NCBI RefSeq assembly: GCF_021531895.1
Contig: NZ_JAFBIX010000023.1
Coordinates: 1 to 51,747 of the forward strand
Direction: 5' to 3'
Source: Faecalicatena contorta
GTDB lineage: Bacteria > Bacillota > Clostridia > Lachnospirales > Lachnospiraceae
DNA length: 51,747 nt
The notes below the pieces were generated by a model. That model ran no database searches. It was not told the DNA's origin and was given only the letters and a program-made list of their open reading frames with translations. Made by a program: the position numbers and the translations under genes. Shown in pieces: positions 1-8,685 of the stretch. How positions within the stretch are numbered: the stretch's first letter is position 1; each line of letters begins with the position of its first letter.

Positions 1-1
1 C

Positions 2-79
2 CTCATCTGGGAGAATTCCTGCGCGTCATGCAGAGGGAAAGATCATAGTAAAGATATTGTCAAAAAACTGGCAGAATAA
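2..79 (+). CDS. possible C-terminal tail of an upstream gene
   Basis: From the window edge, frame 2 stays open for 25 codons and stops at TAA 77-79. The residues look protein-like: a CASC pair of cysteines, then a Lys-rich, amphipathic end (DIVKKLAE). The start and most of the gene lie outside the window, so no function can be given. The first 38 bases also form one arm of an imperfect inverted repeat with 131-169, so this open frame could be chance. It has no neighbour on the same strand before 13463. Confidence 0.3.
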   Translation, partial: LIWENSCASCRGKDHSKDIVKKLAE

Positions 80-169
80 CTAACTGAATCTTCCATTGAA
101 ATAATGATGAATAGTATAAAAACATCGCTCCCCATTGCGCTTCGCGCCAGGAATTACCCCAGATGAGTT
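2..169. repeat. imperfect inverted repeat, arms 2-38 and 131-169
   Basis: The segment at 2-38 and the reverse complement of 131-169 share CTCATCTGGG, then AATTCCTG, then CGCG and a GGGA end, with scattered mismatches and one 1-base gap (roughly three quarters identical by eye). The 92-base interior is AT-rich and holds the stop of the possible upstream gene. The left arm may continue beyond the window. The pair would fold into a long hairpin; origin unknown. Confidence 0.55.
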
Positions 170-173
170 CGTT

Positions 174-398
174 CAGTAATTGGGAATGTCAGGCGCAAGG
201 GAGTTGGATAGGCTGGTCTGTTTCCGTCCAGTCAAGCGATAGAATCCGTTACAGAAAAAAGAGTTGCAATTCCGTGTGAGAATTTGGCATCCGGTCACGA
301 AATTGCAACTCTTTTTTATGTTATGGATTCTTGGCGAAGGATACCGGAAACAGACCAGCCTATCCAACTCCCTTGCGCCGTACACTTCCCAATTACCA
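174..398. repeat. long palindromic element (hairpin about 225 bp)
   Basis: The whole segment is close to its own reverse complement. A perfect 35-bp inverted repeat joins 192-226 and 345-379, and a perfect 17-bp inner repeat joins 255-271 and 301-317 around a loop near 276-294. Between these, short matches such as AGAATCC keep the arms aligned. The inner stem is flanked by A-runs on one side and T-runs on the other, so it can act as a terminator in both directions, including for the minus gene ending at 421. It resembles a MITE or other dispersed palindromic unit, but no transposase or clear target duplication is seen. Confidence 0.8.
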
Positions 399-420
399 AC
401 TAACTAATCTAAATTCCCAT

Positions 421-1695
421 TTACTCAACTTCCAGTACATAGTTTCTCGTAGTAACGCCACTACTACGTCCTTTTCCGTTAACCAAAATCGCTTTAAATA
501 TCGTTTCACCTTCTGGCATATTTATTGGACCTGAGTATTTTTTAGACGCAGTTGTCGGATCCGTTCCGTCCATGGTGTAATATGCCTCATAACCATCTGG
601 TACTTTTATTTCTATCTGATTCGCAGTCTCATATTGACCAGTGGATGGAGAAACTGCAGGGGCATCTTCTATAGGTAATTCTACTAAATAATTCTTTTTT
701 ACGGGAAGACTTGGAATCCCCTTTTCATTAACAGCAATTGCTGTAATTATAGTCTCGTCTTCTCCGATTTGGATCGGTTCTGAATACTTTATACTATTGA
801 CTGTCGGTTCTGAACCATCATCAGTATAATATATCGTACAACCCTTTTCTGTACTAAGAGATAATTCTTGTACATCATCAAAGGTTTCATCATCATCCAG
901 ACTAAACTCCGGTCCGACAACAATATAGCCAGCCAAGAGTTTTGTAACACTATCATCAGCATCTTCTAGAAGTAAAGGAATCTCTTCTTTCTGATCAGTA
1001 TCCATATAAAAATTCACACATGCTTCATAGATATCTGCATTCTTGGGCTGTTGTTCTATTGCGTCCAAAAATACCTTTTCAGCTTTGTCTAATTGTTTCT
1101 GTTCAATATATACCTTGGATAATCCCGTATATGCCTCCGGTTTTTCCTTATTTTTATTAATGGCTTTCTGAAAATACCCAGCCGCAGCATCGAACTCTTT
1201 CGATTCTATTGATTTATATCCTTTTGTCACTATCCCTTTATAAGAAGTCTGATACACTACGATGCCGATTCCAATAAATGCAATAAGTAAAACCAAAAAT
1301 ATAAGCAATATCCGTTTTCTTTTTTTACGACGCATTGCTTTTTTGCGCTCCGCCTGACGACGGCGTCTTTCACGTTCTGACATATTTCTTGATGTATTAT
1401 TACGCGATGTATTTCTTGATACATTCTGTGATGTATTTCGAGAAGTAACATTTCGACGTGAATTTCCATTCTGTCTTCCCGTATTTTTGCTTGCAGTATT
1501 ACGTCTTTCTGTATTTTGACTGTTCATAGAATCATAATCTATATAATCATCATCCCCATTAATAGCCCCTCGGATCTGAGCAGTTAACATATCATCCAAA
1601 GGATTATAATCTGGGACAATGCGAACTTCCTTTCCACAGTTTTCACAATATAACATTCCTTCTGGTATTTTTTGTCCGCAATACCTACATTTCAT
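421..1695 (-). CDS. zinc-ribbon, single-TM, TPR and CHB_HEX_C repeat protein
   Basis: This 424-aa protein begins with a zinc ribbon (Cys 3, 6, 17, 20). An Asn/Ser/Arg/Thr-rich linker follows (about 55-107), then a very basic stretch and one membrane helix (about 129-148). After the helix come TPR-like helices (about 153-235) and two copies of a chitobiase/beta-hexosaminidase C-terminal-type repeat (about 262-325 and 352-420), each with a YYT-DG-P-T core. The basic stretch before the helix suggests the ribbon is cytoplasmic and the repeats outside. The start has AGGAGG upstream. It is last in the run tepA-ftsK-folD, 14 bp after folD. Its role is unknown; surface binding or scaffolding is a guess. 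Confidence 0.85.
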   Translation of the reverse strand: MKCRYCGQKIPEGMLYCENCGKEVRIVPDYNPLDDMLTAQIRGAINGDDDYIDYDSMNSQNTERRNTASKNTGRQNGNSRRNVTSRNTSQNVSRNTSRNNTSRNMSERERRRRQAERKKAMRRKKRKRILLIFLVLLIAFIGIGIVVYQTSYKGIVTKGYKSIESKEFDAAAGYFQKAINKNKEKPEAYTGLSKVYIEQKQLDKAEKVFLDAIEQQPKNADIYEACVNFYMDTDQKEEIPLLLEDADDSVTKLLAGYIVVGPEFSLDDDETFDDVQELSLSTEKGCTIYYTDDGSEPTVNSIKYSEPIQIGEDETIITAIAVNEKGIPSLPVKKNYLVELPIEDAPAVSPSTGQYETANQIEIKVPDGYEAYYTMDGTDPTTASKKYSGPINMPEGETIFKAILVNGKGRSSGVTTRNYVLEVE

Positions 1696-1709
1696 CTTAA
1701 GCGAACCTC

Positions 1710-2549
1710 CTACTTACTAGCTGCTTTCACACAATTACACATTAGCATCGCAATTGTCATTGGTCCTACACCACCTGGCACAGGGGTTATAGCAGATACT
1801 TTGTCTTTAACATCTTCAAAATCAACATCTCCGCATAGCTTATTTTCAGAATTTCTATGCATACCTACATCTATCACTACAGCACCATCTTTTATATATT
1901 CAGACGTGATGTATTTTGGTTTTCCCATCGCTACAATCAAAATATCCGCTCTCTTTGTCACATCTTTTAAGTTCTTTGTCTTTGAATGCGCAATAGTTAC
2001 TGTACCATTTTCTCGAAGCAAAAGCAAGCCCATTGGCTTTCCCACATTATTGCTTCTGCCAACAACTACACATTCTTTTCCTGTAATTTCAATACCAGAA
2101 CGTTTTAACAGTTGAATTACACCGGCTGGAGTACATGATTCAAAGCCATCTTCCCCAATGACCATTTTCCCTACACTCTCTGGGTGAAAGCCATCCACAT
2201 CTTTTTCTGGAATAATTGCTTTCACAATTGCATCCTCATCAATATGAGAAGGAAGTGGTAGCTGAACCAGAATACCATGTACATTTTCATCTTGATTCAA
2301 TTTTTCAACCAACTCTAGTAATTCTTCTTGTGTGGTTGTTTCTTTTAACTCATAAGACAAGGATTGGATTCCGATATATGCACATGCTTTCTTTTTATTT
2401 CTTACATAGATGGAAGAGGCAGGATCATCACCTACTTGAATTACGGCAAGACAAACTGACTGTCCATCTGCTTTCATTGCTTCCACTTGCTCTTTCAATT
2501 CTTCTTTTATCTGTGCGGAAATAGCTTTTCCGTCAATCAATCTTGTCAT
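1710..2549 (-). CDS. folD: bifunctional methylenetetrahydrofolate dehydrogenase/cyclohydrolase
   Basis: FolD interconverts 5,10-methylene-, 5,10-methenyl- and 10-formyl-tetrahydrofolate in the cytoplasm, feeding purine and formyl-Met synthesis. The 279-aa length is typical. The catalytic YxxxK motif is seen as YVRNK near residue 50, the dinucleotide loop as GRSNNVGKP, and the family end motif as PVPGGVGPMT. AAGGAG lies 9 bases before the ATG. It sits 38 bp after ftsK and 14 bp before the zinc-ribbon gene, so it is probably cotranscribed with both. Confidence 0.97.
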   Translation of the reverse strand: MTRLIDGKAISAQIKEELKEQVEAMKADGQSVCLAVIQVGDDPASSIYVRNKKKACAYIGIQSLSYELKETTTQEELLELVEKLNQDENVHGILVQLPLPSHIDEDAIVKAIIPEKDVDGFHPESVGKMVIGEDGFESCTPAGVIQLLKRSGIEITGKECVVVGRSNNVGKPMGLLLLRENGTVTIAHSKTKNLKDVTKRADILIVAMGKPKYITSEYIKDGAVVIDVGMHRNSENKLCGDVDFEDVKDKVSAITPVPGGVGPMTIAMLMCNCVKAASK

Positions 2550-2587
2550 ATCTAAATATTCTCCTTAAACTAGTTAATCATATCATA

Positions 2588-4990
2588 TTAACAACATTCA
2601 TCTACATACTGTTCAAATTCTTCCGGAGACATTAACACCTTTCTTGGTTTTGTACCTTCTTCCGGTCCAACTACTCCAGCCTCAAAAAGTTGATCCATAA
2701 TACGTGCTGCACGATTAAAGCCAATTTTAAAAGTACGCTGAAGCATTCCAATAGACGCTTTGTCTTTATCAATAATAAGACGTCCTGCATCCACAAAATA
2801 CACATCACGATCCTCGCCATCTGCAGAACATGATGACATAGTACCTACTGAATTGGTGTTCACATGATTTACAATTTCTTCATCGTATGTAACATCACTG
2901 TTGTGATTTTTTAAATAATCAACAACATTCTGTACTTCTTTGTCAGTTACAAATGATCCTTGCACTCTTGCTGGTTTCTGATAACCAGAAGGGTAAAAAA
3001 GCATATCCCCTTTCCCTAACAGCTTTTCAGCCCCATTCATATCTATAATTGTTCTGGAATCTACACCTGAAGAAACTGAAAATGCAATTCTCGACGGCAT
3101 ATTTGCTTTGATCAAACCAGTAATGACATTAACTGATGGTCTCTGTGTCGCTAATACCAGATGAATTCCTGCTGCTCTGGCCAACTGTGCCAGACGGCAG
3201 ATTGCTTCTTCTACTTCTCCTGGTGCGACCATCATCAAGTCCGCCAGCTCGTCTACGATAATGACAATCTGGGGCATAGGTTCTTTTGCTTCACCTTCCA
3301 CCTGTGGCATAGATACAATCTTTTCATTGTATCCTTTCATATCCCGTACATGGTATTCTGCAAATGTCTGATAACGTCTTGTCATCTCTGCCACTGCCCA
3401 ATTCAATGCACCGGCAGCTTTTTTGGGATCTGTAACAACTGGAATCATCAAGTGTGGGATTCCATTATAAACACTTAATTCAACAACCTTTGGATCAATC
3501 ATAATTAACTTGACTTCGTCTGGTTTGGCTTTATATAAAATACTCATGATCAAAGTGTTGATACACACGGATTTACCCGAACCTGTTGCACCTGCAATCA
3601 GAAGGTGCGGCATTTTGGCTATATCTGTCACTACAACTTTTCCACCAATATCTTTTCCTACCGCAAAAGATATCTTTGAAGTACTGTTTTTGAATTCGGA
3701 AGCTTCAAGAAGATCTCTCAACATAACTGCGGAATTTTCTTTATTCGGAACTTCGATTCCAACCGCTGCTTTTCCTGGAATAGGGGCTTCTATACGAATA
3801 TCTGCAGCAGCAAGATTTAACTTGATATCATCTGAGAGTCCAACAATTTTACTTACCTTTACCCCCATCTCTGGCTGAAGTTCATAACGAGTAACTGACG
3901 GCCCGCAACTTACATTCGTCACCGTTACATTGACACCAAAATTCTGTAAGATTTGCTGCAGTTTCATAGCAGTTTCTCGAAGACTGGCATCCGATTCACC
4001 AGCATGTTTCACACCTCTTTTTAATAGAGAAATAGGTGGAAATTGATAATCTTTTTTCGGTTTAACAGCATCTTCGGCTACTGCCGCGGCAACATCCGCC
4101 ACTTCATTTGCAATGGCTGATGCGCCAATCTTACTGCTGCGCTTTTTATTTTTGGTATTCTCTGCTCCATCTCGCGGTATATCTTCCATCATAGGTTCTG
4201 TCTCTATATTATTATCGGAAACCGAAAGATCTTCTCCACGATTAATTACAAAATCCATCTTTTCAGGCGCTGATTCTTTCTTTTGAATCTTTTCACTTAA
4301 CGGATCAATTGTCAGCTCTTTCACATCAGGCGACTTTTTTGCAATCGTAGTATCAAACGAAACCCCTTCCACATGTTTGTCTTTTCTTTTGTTTGACACT
4401 TTTTTGTCTGGCTTTGACTGTGTTTCTCGTGTTTTCTTTTTCTCTTCAGCATGTTCCTTTATACGCTGCGTATCTCTTTTGGCTTTATTGTAAGCTTTAT
4501 CTCCCTGATTTTTTACGCTTTTTAAAGCTGATTTTCCAGTAATAATTACAAGGCAGATAATCATCAATATGATATCTACCACATATGTACCAACAACACC
4601 AATGGCGGGTACAAGAATATTTACAAGGATATCCCCCAGTTTCCCGCCTTTGTCATTGATCAATTGTAAAAAAGTGCACACCAGAACCATAAAAAAGAGA
4701 CTGGTAAAAGTTTTCATATAAGCATTGAGATTCCCACGATTTGATATGAGAAACGTAACTGTTCCAAATAAAACGAATGGAATTATATATGCGACCCATC
4801 CGAAAATGCTTTCCAGAAAATCAGCAATTGCTTCTCCTACAAATCCCCCAATTCCAAAATTACTGAGTAATAGTAAGATGCTGACTGCAAGTGTCACCCA
4901 GATAATAATCTCGTCTCTGACAAAACTCTGTTCAGAATTCTTCTTATTTGTCTGTTTTTTACTCCCTCGTTTCTTAGATTTAGCAGCCAT
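2588..4990 (-). CDS. ftsK: DNA translocase FtsK/SpoIIIE
   Basis: This 800-aa septal DNA pump moves chromosome ends away from the closing septum, and in spore formers into the forespore. The N-terminus has about four membrane helices within residues 28-150, followed by a charged linker. The motor follows, with Walker A GATGSGKS near residue 467 and Walker B IVIIVDELADL near 573. The C-terminal gamma winged helix (about 735-800) is the part that reads oriented DNA motifs. The four-helix N-terminus is SpoIIIE-like rather than soluble SftA-like. GGGGGAT precedes the ATG. A tepA-type gene lies just upstream, the same neighbourhood as ymfB/tepA and spoIIIE in Bacillus. Confidence 0.97.
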   Translation of the reverse strand: MAAKSKKRGSKKQTNKKNSEQSFVRDEIIIWVTLAVSILLLLSNFGIGGFVGEAIADFLESIFGWVAYIIPFVLFGTVTFLISNRGNLNAYMKTFTSLFFMVLVCTFLQLINDKGGKLGDILVNILVPAIGVVGTYVVDIILMIICLVIITGKSALKSVKNQGDKAYNKAKRDTQRIKEHAEEKKKTRETQSKPDKKVSNKRKDKHVEGVSFDTTIAKKSPDVKELTIDPLSEKIQKKESAPEKMDFVINRGEDLSVSDNNIETEPMMEDIPRDGAENTKNKKRSSKIGASAIANEVADVAAAVAEDAVKPKKDYQFPPISLLKRGVKHAGESDASLRETAMKLQQILQNFGVNVTVTNVSCGPSVTRYELQPEMGVKVSKIVGLSDDIKLNLAAADIRIEAPIPGKAAVGIEVPNKENSAVMLRDLLEASEFKNSTSKISFAVGKDIGGKVVVTDIAKMPHLLIAGATGSGKSVCINTLIMSILYKAKPDEVKLIMIDPKVVELSVYNGIPHLMIPVVTDPKKAAGALNWAVAEMTRRYQTFAEYHVRDMKGYNEKIVSMPQVEGEAKEPMPQIVIIVDELADLMMVAPGEVEEAICRLAQLARAAGIHLVLATQRPSVNVITGLIKANMPSRIAFSVSSGVDSRTIIDMNGAEKLLGKGDMLFYPSGYQKPARVQGSFVTDKEVQNVVDYLKNHNSDVTYDEEIVNHVNTNSVGTMSSCSADGEDRDVYFVDAGRLIIDKDKASIGMLQRTFKIGFNRAARIMDQLFEAGVVGPEEGTKPRKVLMSPEEFEQYVDECC

Positions 4991-5052
4991 ATTATATCCC
5001 CCTTATTCTGGCAATACTATTTATAGTATAGCATTTTTAAAAAGGGCTGTCA

Positions 5053-5751
5053 TTACATATTTTCACACTTTTTCTGCCTCCATTGGTCTATCATTTCGTG
5101 CAATTTCCTCAATGCATCGCTCATACCACCTACTTCATCAATTAACCCTTCTCGTACTGCATCCTTTCCTTCTAGAAGAGTTCCTACGTCTTTGACCAAC
5201 TCTGTAGGATTTAACATCAATTCTTCAATTCTTTTTTGAGAAATATTTGAATGTTCAGACAGAAATTTCGTAATTCTGTCTTGTGTTCGAATCATGTTCC
5301 GAAGACTTTGTGTTACTCCAATAAACATTCCATTCGAACGCACCGGATGAATGATCATAGTTCCACTCGGTACGATAAAAGAATACTTTGCAGATACTGC
5401 CAATGGGCCTCCGATAGAATGGCTTCCACCAAGCACAAGAGATACTGTCGGCTTACTGAGGGAAGCAATCATCTCGGCAATCGAAAGCCCGGCTTCGACA
5501 TCTCCGCCTAACGTATTTAAAAGAATAAGCACGCCTTCAATCTCATCACTATCTTCGATTTCAGCTAAAAGAGGTAATATGTGCTCATATTTTGTCGCTT
5601 TGGCATTACTCGATACTGCTTCATGCCCCTCGATCTCACCAATGATAGTCAACAGTTTAATCTTATATTGATTGTGATTCTCGTTAAGATCTACACTTCC
5701 CCATTCTCTGATCTGTTCGTTCTTTTGTTCCTCACGTGTTGCATTTGCCAT
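5053..5751 (-). CDS. tepA: TepA-like ClpP-fold serine protease
   Basis: This is a ClpP/crotonase-fold protein of the translocation-enhancing TepA (YmfB) group, thought to degrade signal-peptide-like or membrane-associated peptides. The likely nucleophile is in GGSHSIGG, and the catalytic His is in MIIHPV about 24 residues later, matching the ClpP Ser-His spacing. I start at ATG 5751 (232 aa). The upstream in-frame ATG at 5766 would place the GGAGGTG ribosome site inside its own coding sequence. That ribosome site is also the 3' arm of a terminator hairpin, which is unusual. ftsK follows after 62 bp. Confidence 0.9.
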   Translation of the reverse strand: MANATREEQKNEQIREWGSVDLNENHNQYKIKLLTIIGEIEGHEAVSSNAKATKYEHILPLLAEIEDSDEIEGVLILLNTLGGDVEAGLSIAEMIASLSKPTVSLVLGGSHSIGGPLAVSAKYSFIVPSGTMIIHPVRSNGMFIGVTQSLRNMIRTQDRITKFLSEHSNISQKRIEELMLNPTELVKDVGTLLEGKDAVREGLIDEVGGMSDALRKLHEMIDQWRQKKCENM

Positions 5752-5790
5752 AAAAAACACCTCCATACATTTTCTATTAGTATGGAGGTG
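5752..5790 (-). terminator. intrinsic terminator of metY overlapping the tepA ribosome site
   Basis: On the minus strand an 11-bp perfect stem (CACCTCCATAC at 5780-5790 and its partner at 5758-5768) with an 11-base loop is followed by TTTTTT. It lies 11 bp after the metY stop. The 3' arm contains GGAGGTG, the only ribosome site for tepA, and the T-run ends directly at the tepA ATG. Confidence 0.85.
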
Positions 5791-5801
5791 TTTGAATGAT
5801 T

Positions 5802-7082
5802 TTATACCTGTTCTAACGCCTGAGAAAGATCAGCGATTATATCATCGATGTGTTCAATTCCTACACTAAATCGAATCAGATCTGGCTGTACTCCAGCTTC
5901 TATTAATTCCTGATCATTCATCTGACGATGTGTATGGCTGGCCGGATGAAGCACACAGCTTCTTGCATCTGCCACATGTGTAACGATTGCAATCATCTTT
6001 AGACTATCCATCATACGAACAGCTGCTTCTCTTCCACCTTTCAGCCCAAATGTAATAACGCCACAGGTTCCGTTTGGCATATATTTCTGTGCAAGGTCAT
6101 AATACTTATCTCCTGGTAGAGACGGGCAATTTACCCACGCTACTTTCTCATGCCCCTGAAGATATTTTGCTGCCTTAAGTGCATTAGAACAATGTCTTTC
6201 CATACGAAGTGGCAAAGTCTCAAGGCCAAGATTCAGAAGAAATGCATTCTGAGGTGCCTGAATAGACCCCAGATCTCTCATCAGCTGAGAAGTTGCTTTT
6301 GTAATGTAAGCTAATTTTCCAAACTTCTGTGTATAGACAATTCCATGATAAGTCTCATCAGGAGTTGTAAGTCCCGGGAATTTATCTGCATATGCTTCCC
6401 AGTCAAAATTTCCGCTGTCCACAATCGCGCCCCCAACACAAGATGCATGTCCATCCATATATTTTGTCGTAGAATGGGTCACAATATCTGCACCCCACTC
6501 AAAAGGACGACAATTCACAGGTGTTGCAAAAGTATTATCAACAATAAACGGTACGCCATGTGCATGTGCTGCTTTTGCAAATTTTTCAAAATCCAATACT
6601 ACTAAAGCCGGGTTGGCAATACTTTCTCCAAATACAGCCTTCGTATTTTCCTGAAATGCTGCATTCAGCTCTTCTTCAGAACAATCCGGATCAACGAATG
6701 TTGCATCCACACCCATCTTCTTAATAGTATGTGCATAAAGATTATATGTACCACCATATACCGCAGAAGCACATACGATATGATCACCAGCCTCCACAAT
6801 ATTCATAATTGCATAAAAGCTTGCAGCCTGACCGGAAGATGTCAGCATTGCTGCAACACCTCCTTCCAGATCACAGATCTTTGCGGCTACAGCATCGTTC
6901 GTAGGATTCTGAAGACGGGTATAAAAATATCCGGCTTCTTCCAGATCGAACAATCTTCCCATCTGCTCACTGGAATTGTATTTAAACGTTGTACTCTGAT
7001 AAATTGGCAGGACTCTTGGCTCCCCATTGCCAGGCTGATAACCAGACTGTATACATTTTGTTTCCAACTTATAATCGCTCAT
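5802..7082 (-). CDS. metY: O-acetylhomoserine aminocarboxypropyltransferase (sulfhydrylase)
   Basis: This Cys/Met-metabolism PLP enzyme makes homocysteine from O-acetylhomoserine and sulfide. The 426-aa length fits MetY rather than the shorter MetB/MetC group. The PLP lysine is in THSTTKYMDGH near residue 206, and the family motif FVDNTFATP lies just before it. AGGAGG precedes the ATG. The CFI-box protein lies 10 bp upstream and a terminator follows. No SAM riboswitch is visible; the short leader leaves no room for one. The exact sulfur-acyl substrate is inferred from family length and motifs. Confidence 0.93.
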   Translation of the reverse strand: MSDYKLETKCIQSGYQPGNGEPRVLPIYQSTTFKYNSSEQMGRLFDLEEAGYFYTRLQNPTNDAVAAKICDLEGGVAAMLTSSGQAASFYAIMNIVEAGDHIVCASAVYGGTYNLYAHTIKKMGVDATFVDPDCSEEELNAAFQENTKAVFGESIANPALVVLDFEKFAKAAHAHGVPFIVDNTFATPVNCRPFEWGADIVTHSTTKYMDGHASCVGGAIVDSGNFDWEAYADKFPGLTTPDETYHGIVYTQKFGKLAYITKATSQLMRDLGSIQAPQNAFLLNLGLETLPLRMERHCSNALKAAKYLQGHEKVAWVNCPSLPGDKYYDLAQKYMPNGTCGVITFGLKGGREAAVRMMDSLKMIAIVTHVADARSCVLHPASHTHRQMNDQELIEAGVQPDLIRFSVGIEHIDDIIADLSQALEQV

Positions 7083-7092
7083 ATACTTCCTC

Positions 7093-7857
7093 CTATGACT
7101 CTAAATATTTTTCCTGTAAATGGTGTACCATATCCATATACAGTTTTTTACACTCTACATTTTTACCATTCTCTGCATATCGAATACAAGGAATCAAATA
7201 TTCCTGATAAATCCCATCATAAATCTGGACGGAATCTTCTCTGCGATTTAATGCCATCACAATGGAAGGCGCAAGAGCATAATATTCTGCCACAAGCCTC
7301 TGCCCTTCCTCTGACATCATGAGATATTGATCCCTATATTCTCTCAAAACGGTTAATTCATGACAATTATCCGGTTTATTCTGACTCTCACAGACAGCTG
7401 TCGTAATATAACAAAATCCCTTTTTGAATCCACCTTCAATTCCTTCAAAAGTTTCTTTTTTTACTTCCATTCCAGTTACTTTCGTCTCGTTCCAGATGGA
7501 AACCAGCTGATCTGCGATTGCTTCATTCACAGGATGATGATCATATAAAAGCATAGGAATAATATAGACAACAATATTCATGTTATAATCAATCGCTGAT
7601 ATTTCTTTCTGACGCTTGGATAATGATGCAAGCTTTCCTCTGGCATAATCTGGAATTACAGTGGCCAATTCTTTTATTATTCTATCCTTTTTCGATTCTT
7701 CTGCTGCATCAACAAAAGACGATAATGACAAAAACAGTTCTCGATTTTCTTCATATTTTTCCTTAAATACGGAATGATAGCTTGTTTTCTTAAAAAACTG
7801 TATGTTTTTTATCATATCATCAAAAAGATCTTCCAGAGATTTTTTTATATCATTCAT
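7093..7857 (-). CDS. CFI-box-type hypothetical protein
   Basis: This is a 254-aa soluble protein with no recognised enzyme fold. The C-terminal half has the motif CYITTAVC followed by NCHELTVLREYRD (about residues 149-173). This is the CFI-box type segment found in many clostridial proteins of unknown role, often near their C-termini. The N-terminal half is helical and charged. GGAGG lies before the ATG. It ends 10 bp before metY and starts 33 bp after yebC, so it may share their transcript. Nothing in the sequence links it chemically to sulfur metabolism. Confidence 0.85.
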   Translation of the reverse strand: MNDIKKSLEDLFDDMIKNIQFFKKTSYHSVFKEKYEENRELFLSLSSFVDAAEESKKDRIIKELATVIPDYARGKLASLSKRQKEISAIDYNMNIVVYIIPMLLYDHHPVNEAIADQLVSIWNETKVTGMEVKKETFEGIEGGFKKGFCYITTAVCESQNKPDNCHELTVLREYRDQYLMMSEEGQRLVAEYYALAPSIVMALNRREDSVQIYDGIYQEYLIPCIRYAENGKNVECKKLYMDMVHHLQEKYLES

Positions 7858-7890
7858 TAATTTTATTCCTCCGCATGTAAGATACCGGAA

Positions 7891-8622
7891 TTATTCGTCC
7901 CAATTATGGTAGACGTCCTGAACATCATCATCATCGTCAAGCATATCCAGAGTCTTCGTAATGTTTTTAATATCCTCTTCAGATGTAAGCTCAACATATG
8001 TCTGAGGAATCATGGTCACATCTGCGGCAGCCATTGGAATACCAGCTTCTTCAAGTGCCTGACGTACTGCACTGAAGTCCTCTGGGGCTGTCAAAATCTC
8101 AAAGCTGTCTTCTTCCTCAGAGAAATCCTCTGCCCCTGCATCCAATGCTGCCATCATCAGTTCGTCCGCATCTCCTTCATATTCTTCTTTTGCAACAACG
8201 ATTTGCCCCTTTTTGTCAAACATAAAGGAAACACATCCCGGGGTACCTACATTCCCCTTTCCTTTTGTAAAAGCATTTTTTACATTGGTAGCAGTACGGT
8301 TTCTGTTATCAGTAAGCGCTTCTACGATAATTGCAGTACCGTTAGGGCCATATCCTTCATATGTAATATGCTCATAATTTGCAGCATTAGCATCACTATC
8401 TGCACGTTTAATATTTCTATCAATTGTATCATTAGGCATATTGTTAGCTTTTGCCTTAGCAATAACATCTCTCAGGCGGCTATTATTAGCCGGGTCTGCA
8501 CTACCGCCTTCTTTCACTGCAACTGCAAGTTCTTTTCCTATCTTCGTAAATATCTTTCCTTTTGCTGCATCATTTTTTTCTTTCTTATGCTTAATATTGG
8601 CAAATTTTGAATGTCCTGACAT
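7891..8622 (-). CDS. yebC: YebC/PmpR family protein
   Basis: The 243-aa sequence begins with the hallmark [16 protein letters not shown] and has the usual three-part YebC fold and acidic C-terminus. YebC proteins are described as DNA-binding regulators. More recent work on the family also assigns YebC-type proteins a role in translation of difficult peptide stretches. GTGAGG lies 9 bases before the ATG. The upstream CBS gene ends 63 bp away, and the CFI-box gene follows after 33 bp. Confidence 0.97.
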   Translation of the reverse strand: MSGHSKFANIKHKKEKNDAAKGKIFTKIGKELAVAVKEGGSADPANNSRLRDVIAKAKANNMPNDTIDRNIKRADSDANAANYEHITYEGYGPNGTAIIVEALTDNRNRTATNVKNAFTKGKGNVGTPGCVSFMFDKKGQIVVAKEEYEGDADELMMAALDAGAEDFSEEEDSFEILTAPEDFSAVRQALEEAGIPMAAADVTMIPQTYVELTSEEDIKNITKTLDMLDDDDDVQDVYHNWDE

Positions 8623-8685
8623 TTCACATACCTCACTTTATATCTTATCATTATATTTTTACACACTTTATCTATTTTAGCACTT

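Noticed and set aside
1-420. Retron or group II intron RNA
   Set aside because: Long hairpins are present but no reverse transcriptase gene is nearby and no intron domain V motif is seen.
173-534. Short frames across the left palindrome (70 and 67 aa)
   Set aside because: They come from the self-complementary repeat and show no start signals or family features.
6729-7322. 197-aa plus frame opposite metY and the CFI-box gene
   Set aside because: It is antisense to two conserved minus genes and has no ribosome site.
7906-8610. 234-aa plus frame opposite yebC
   Set aside because: It is antisense to a clearly conserved gene, with biased residues typical of a shadow frame.
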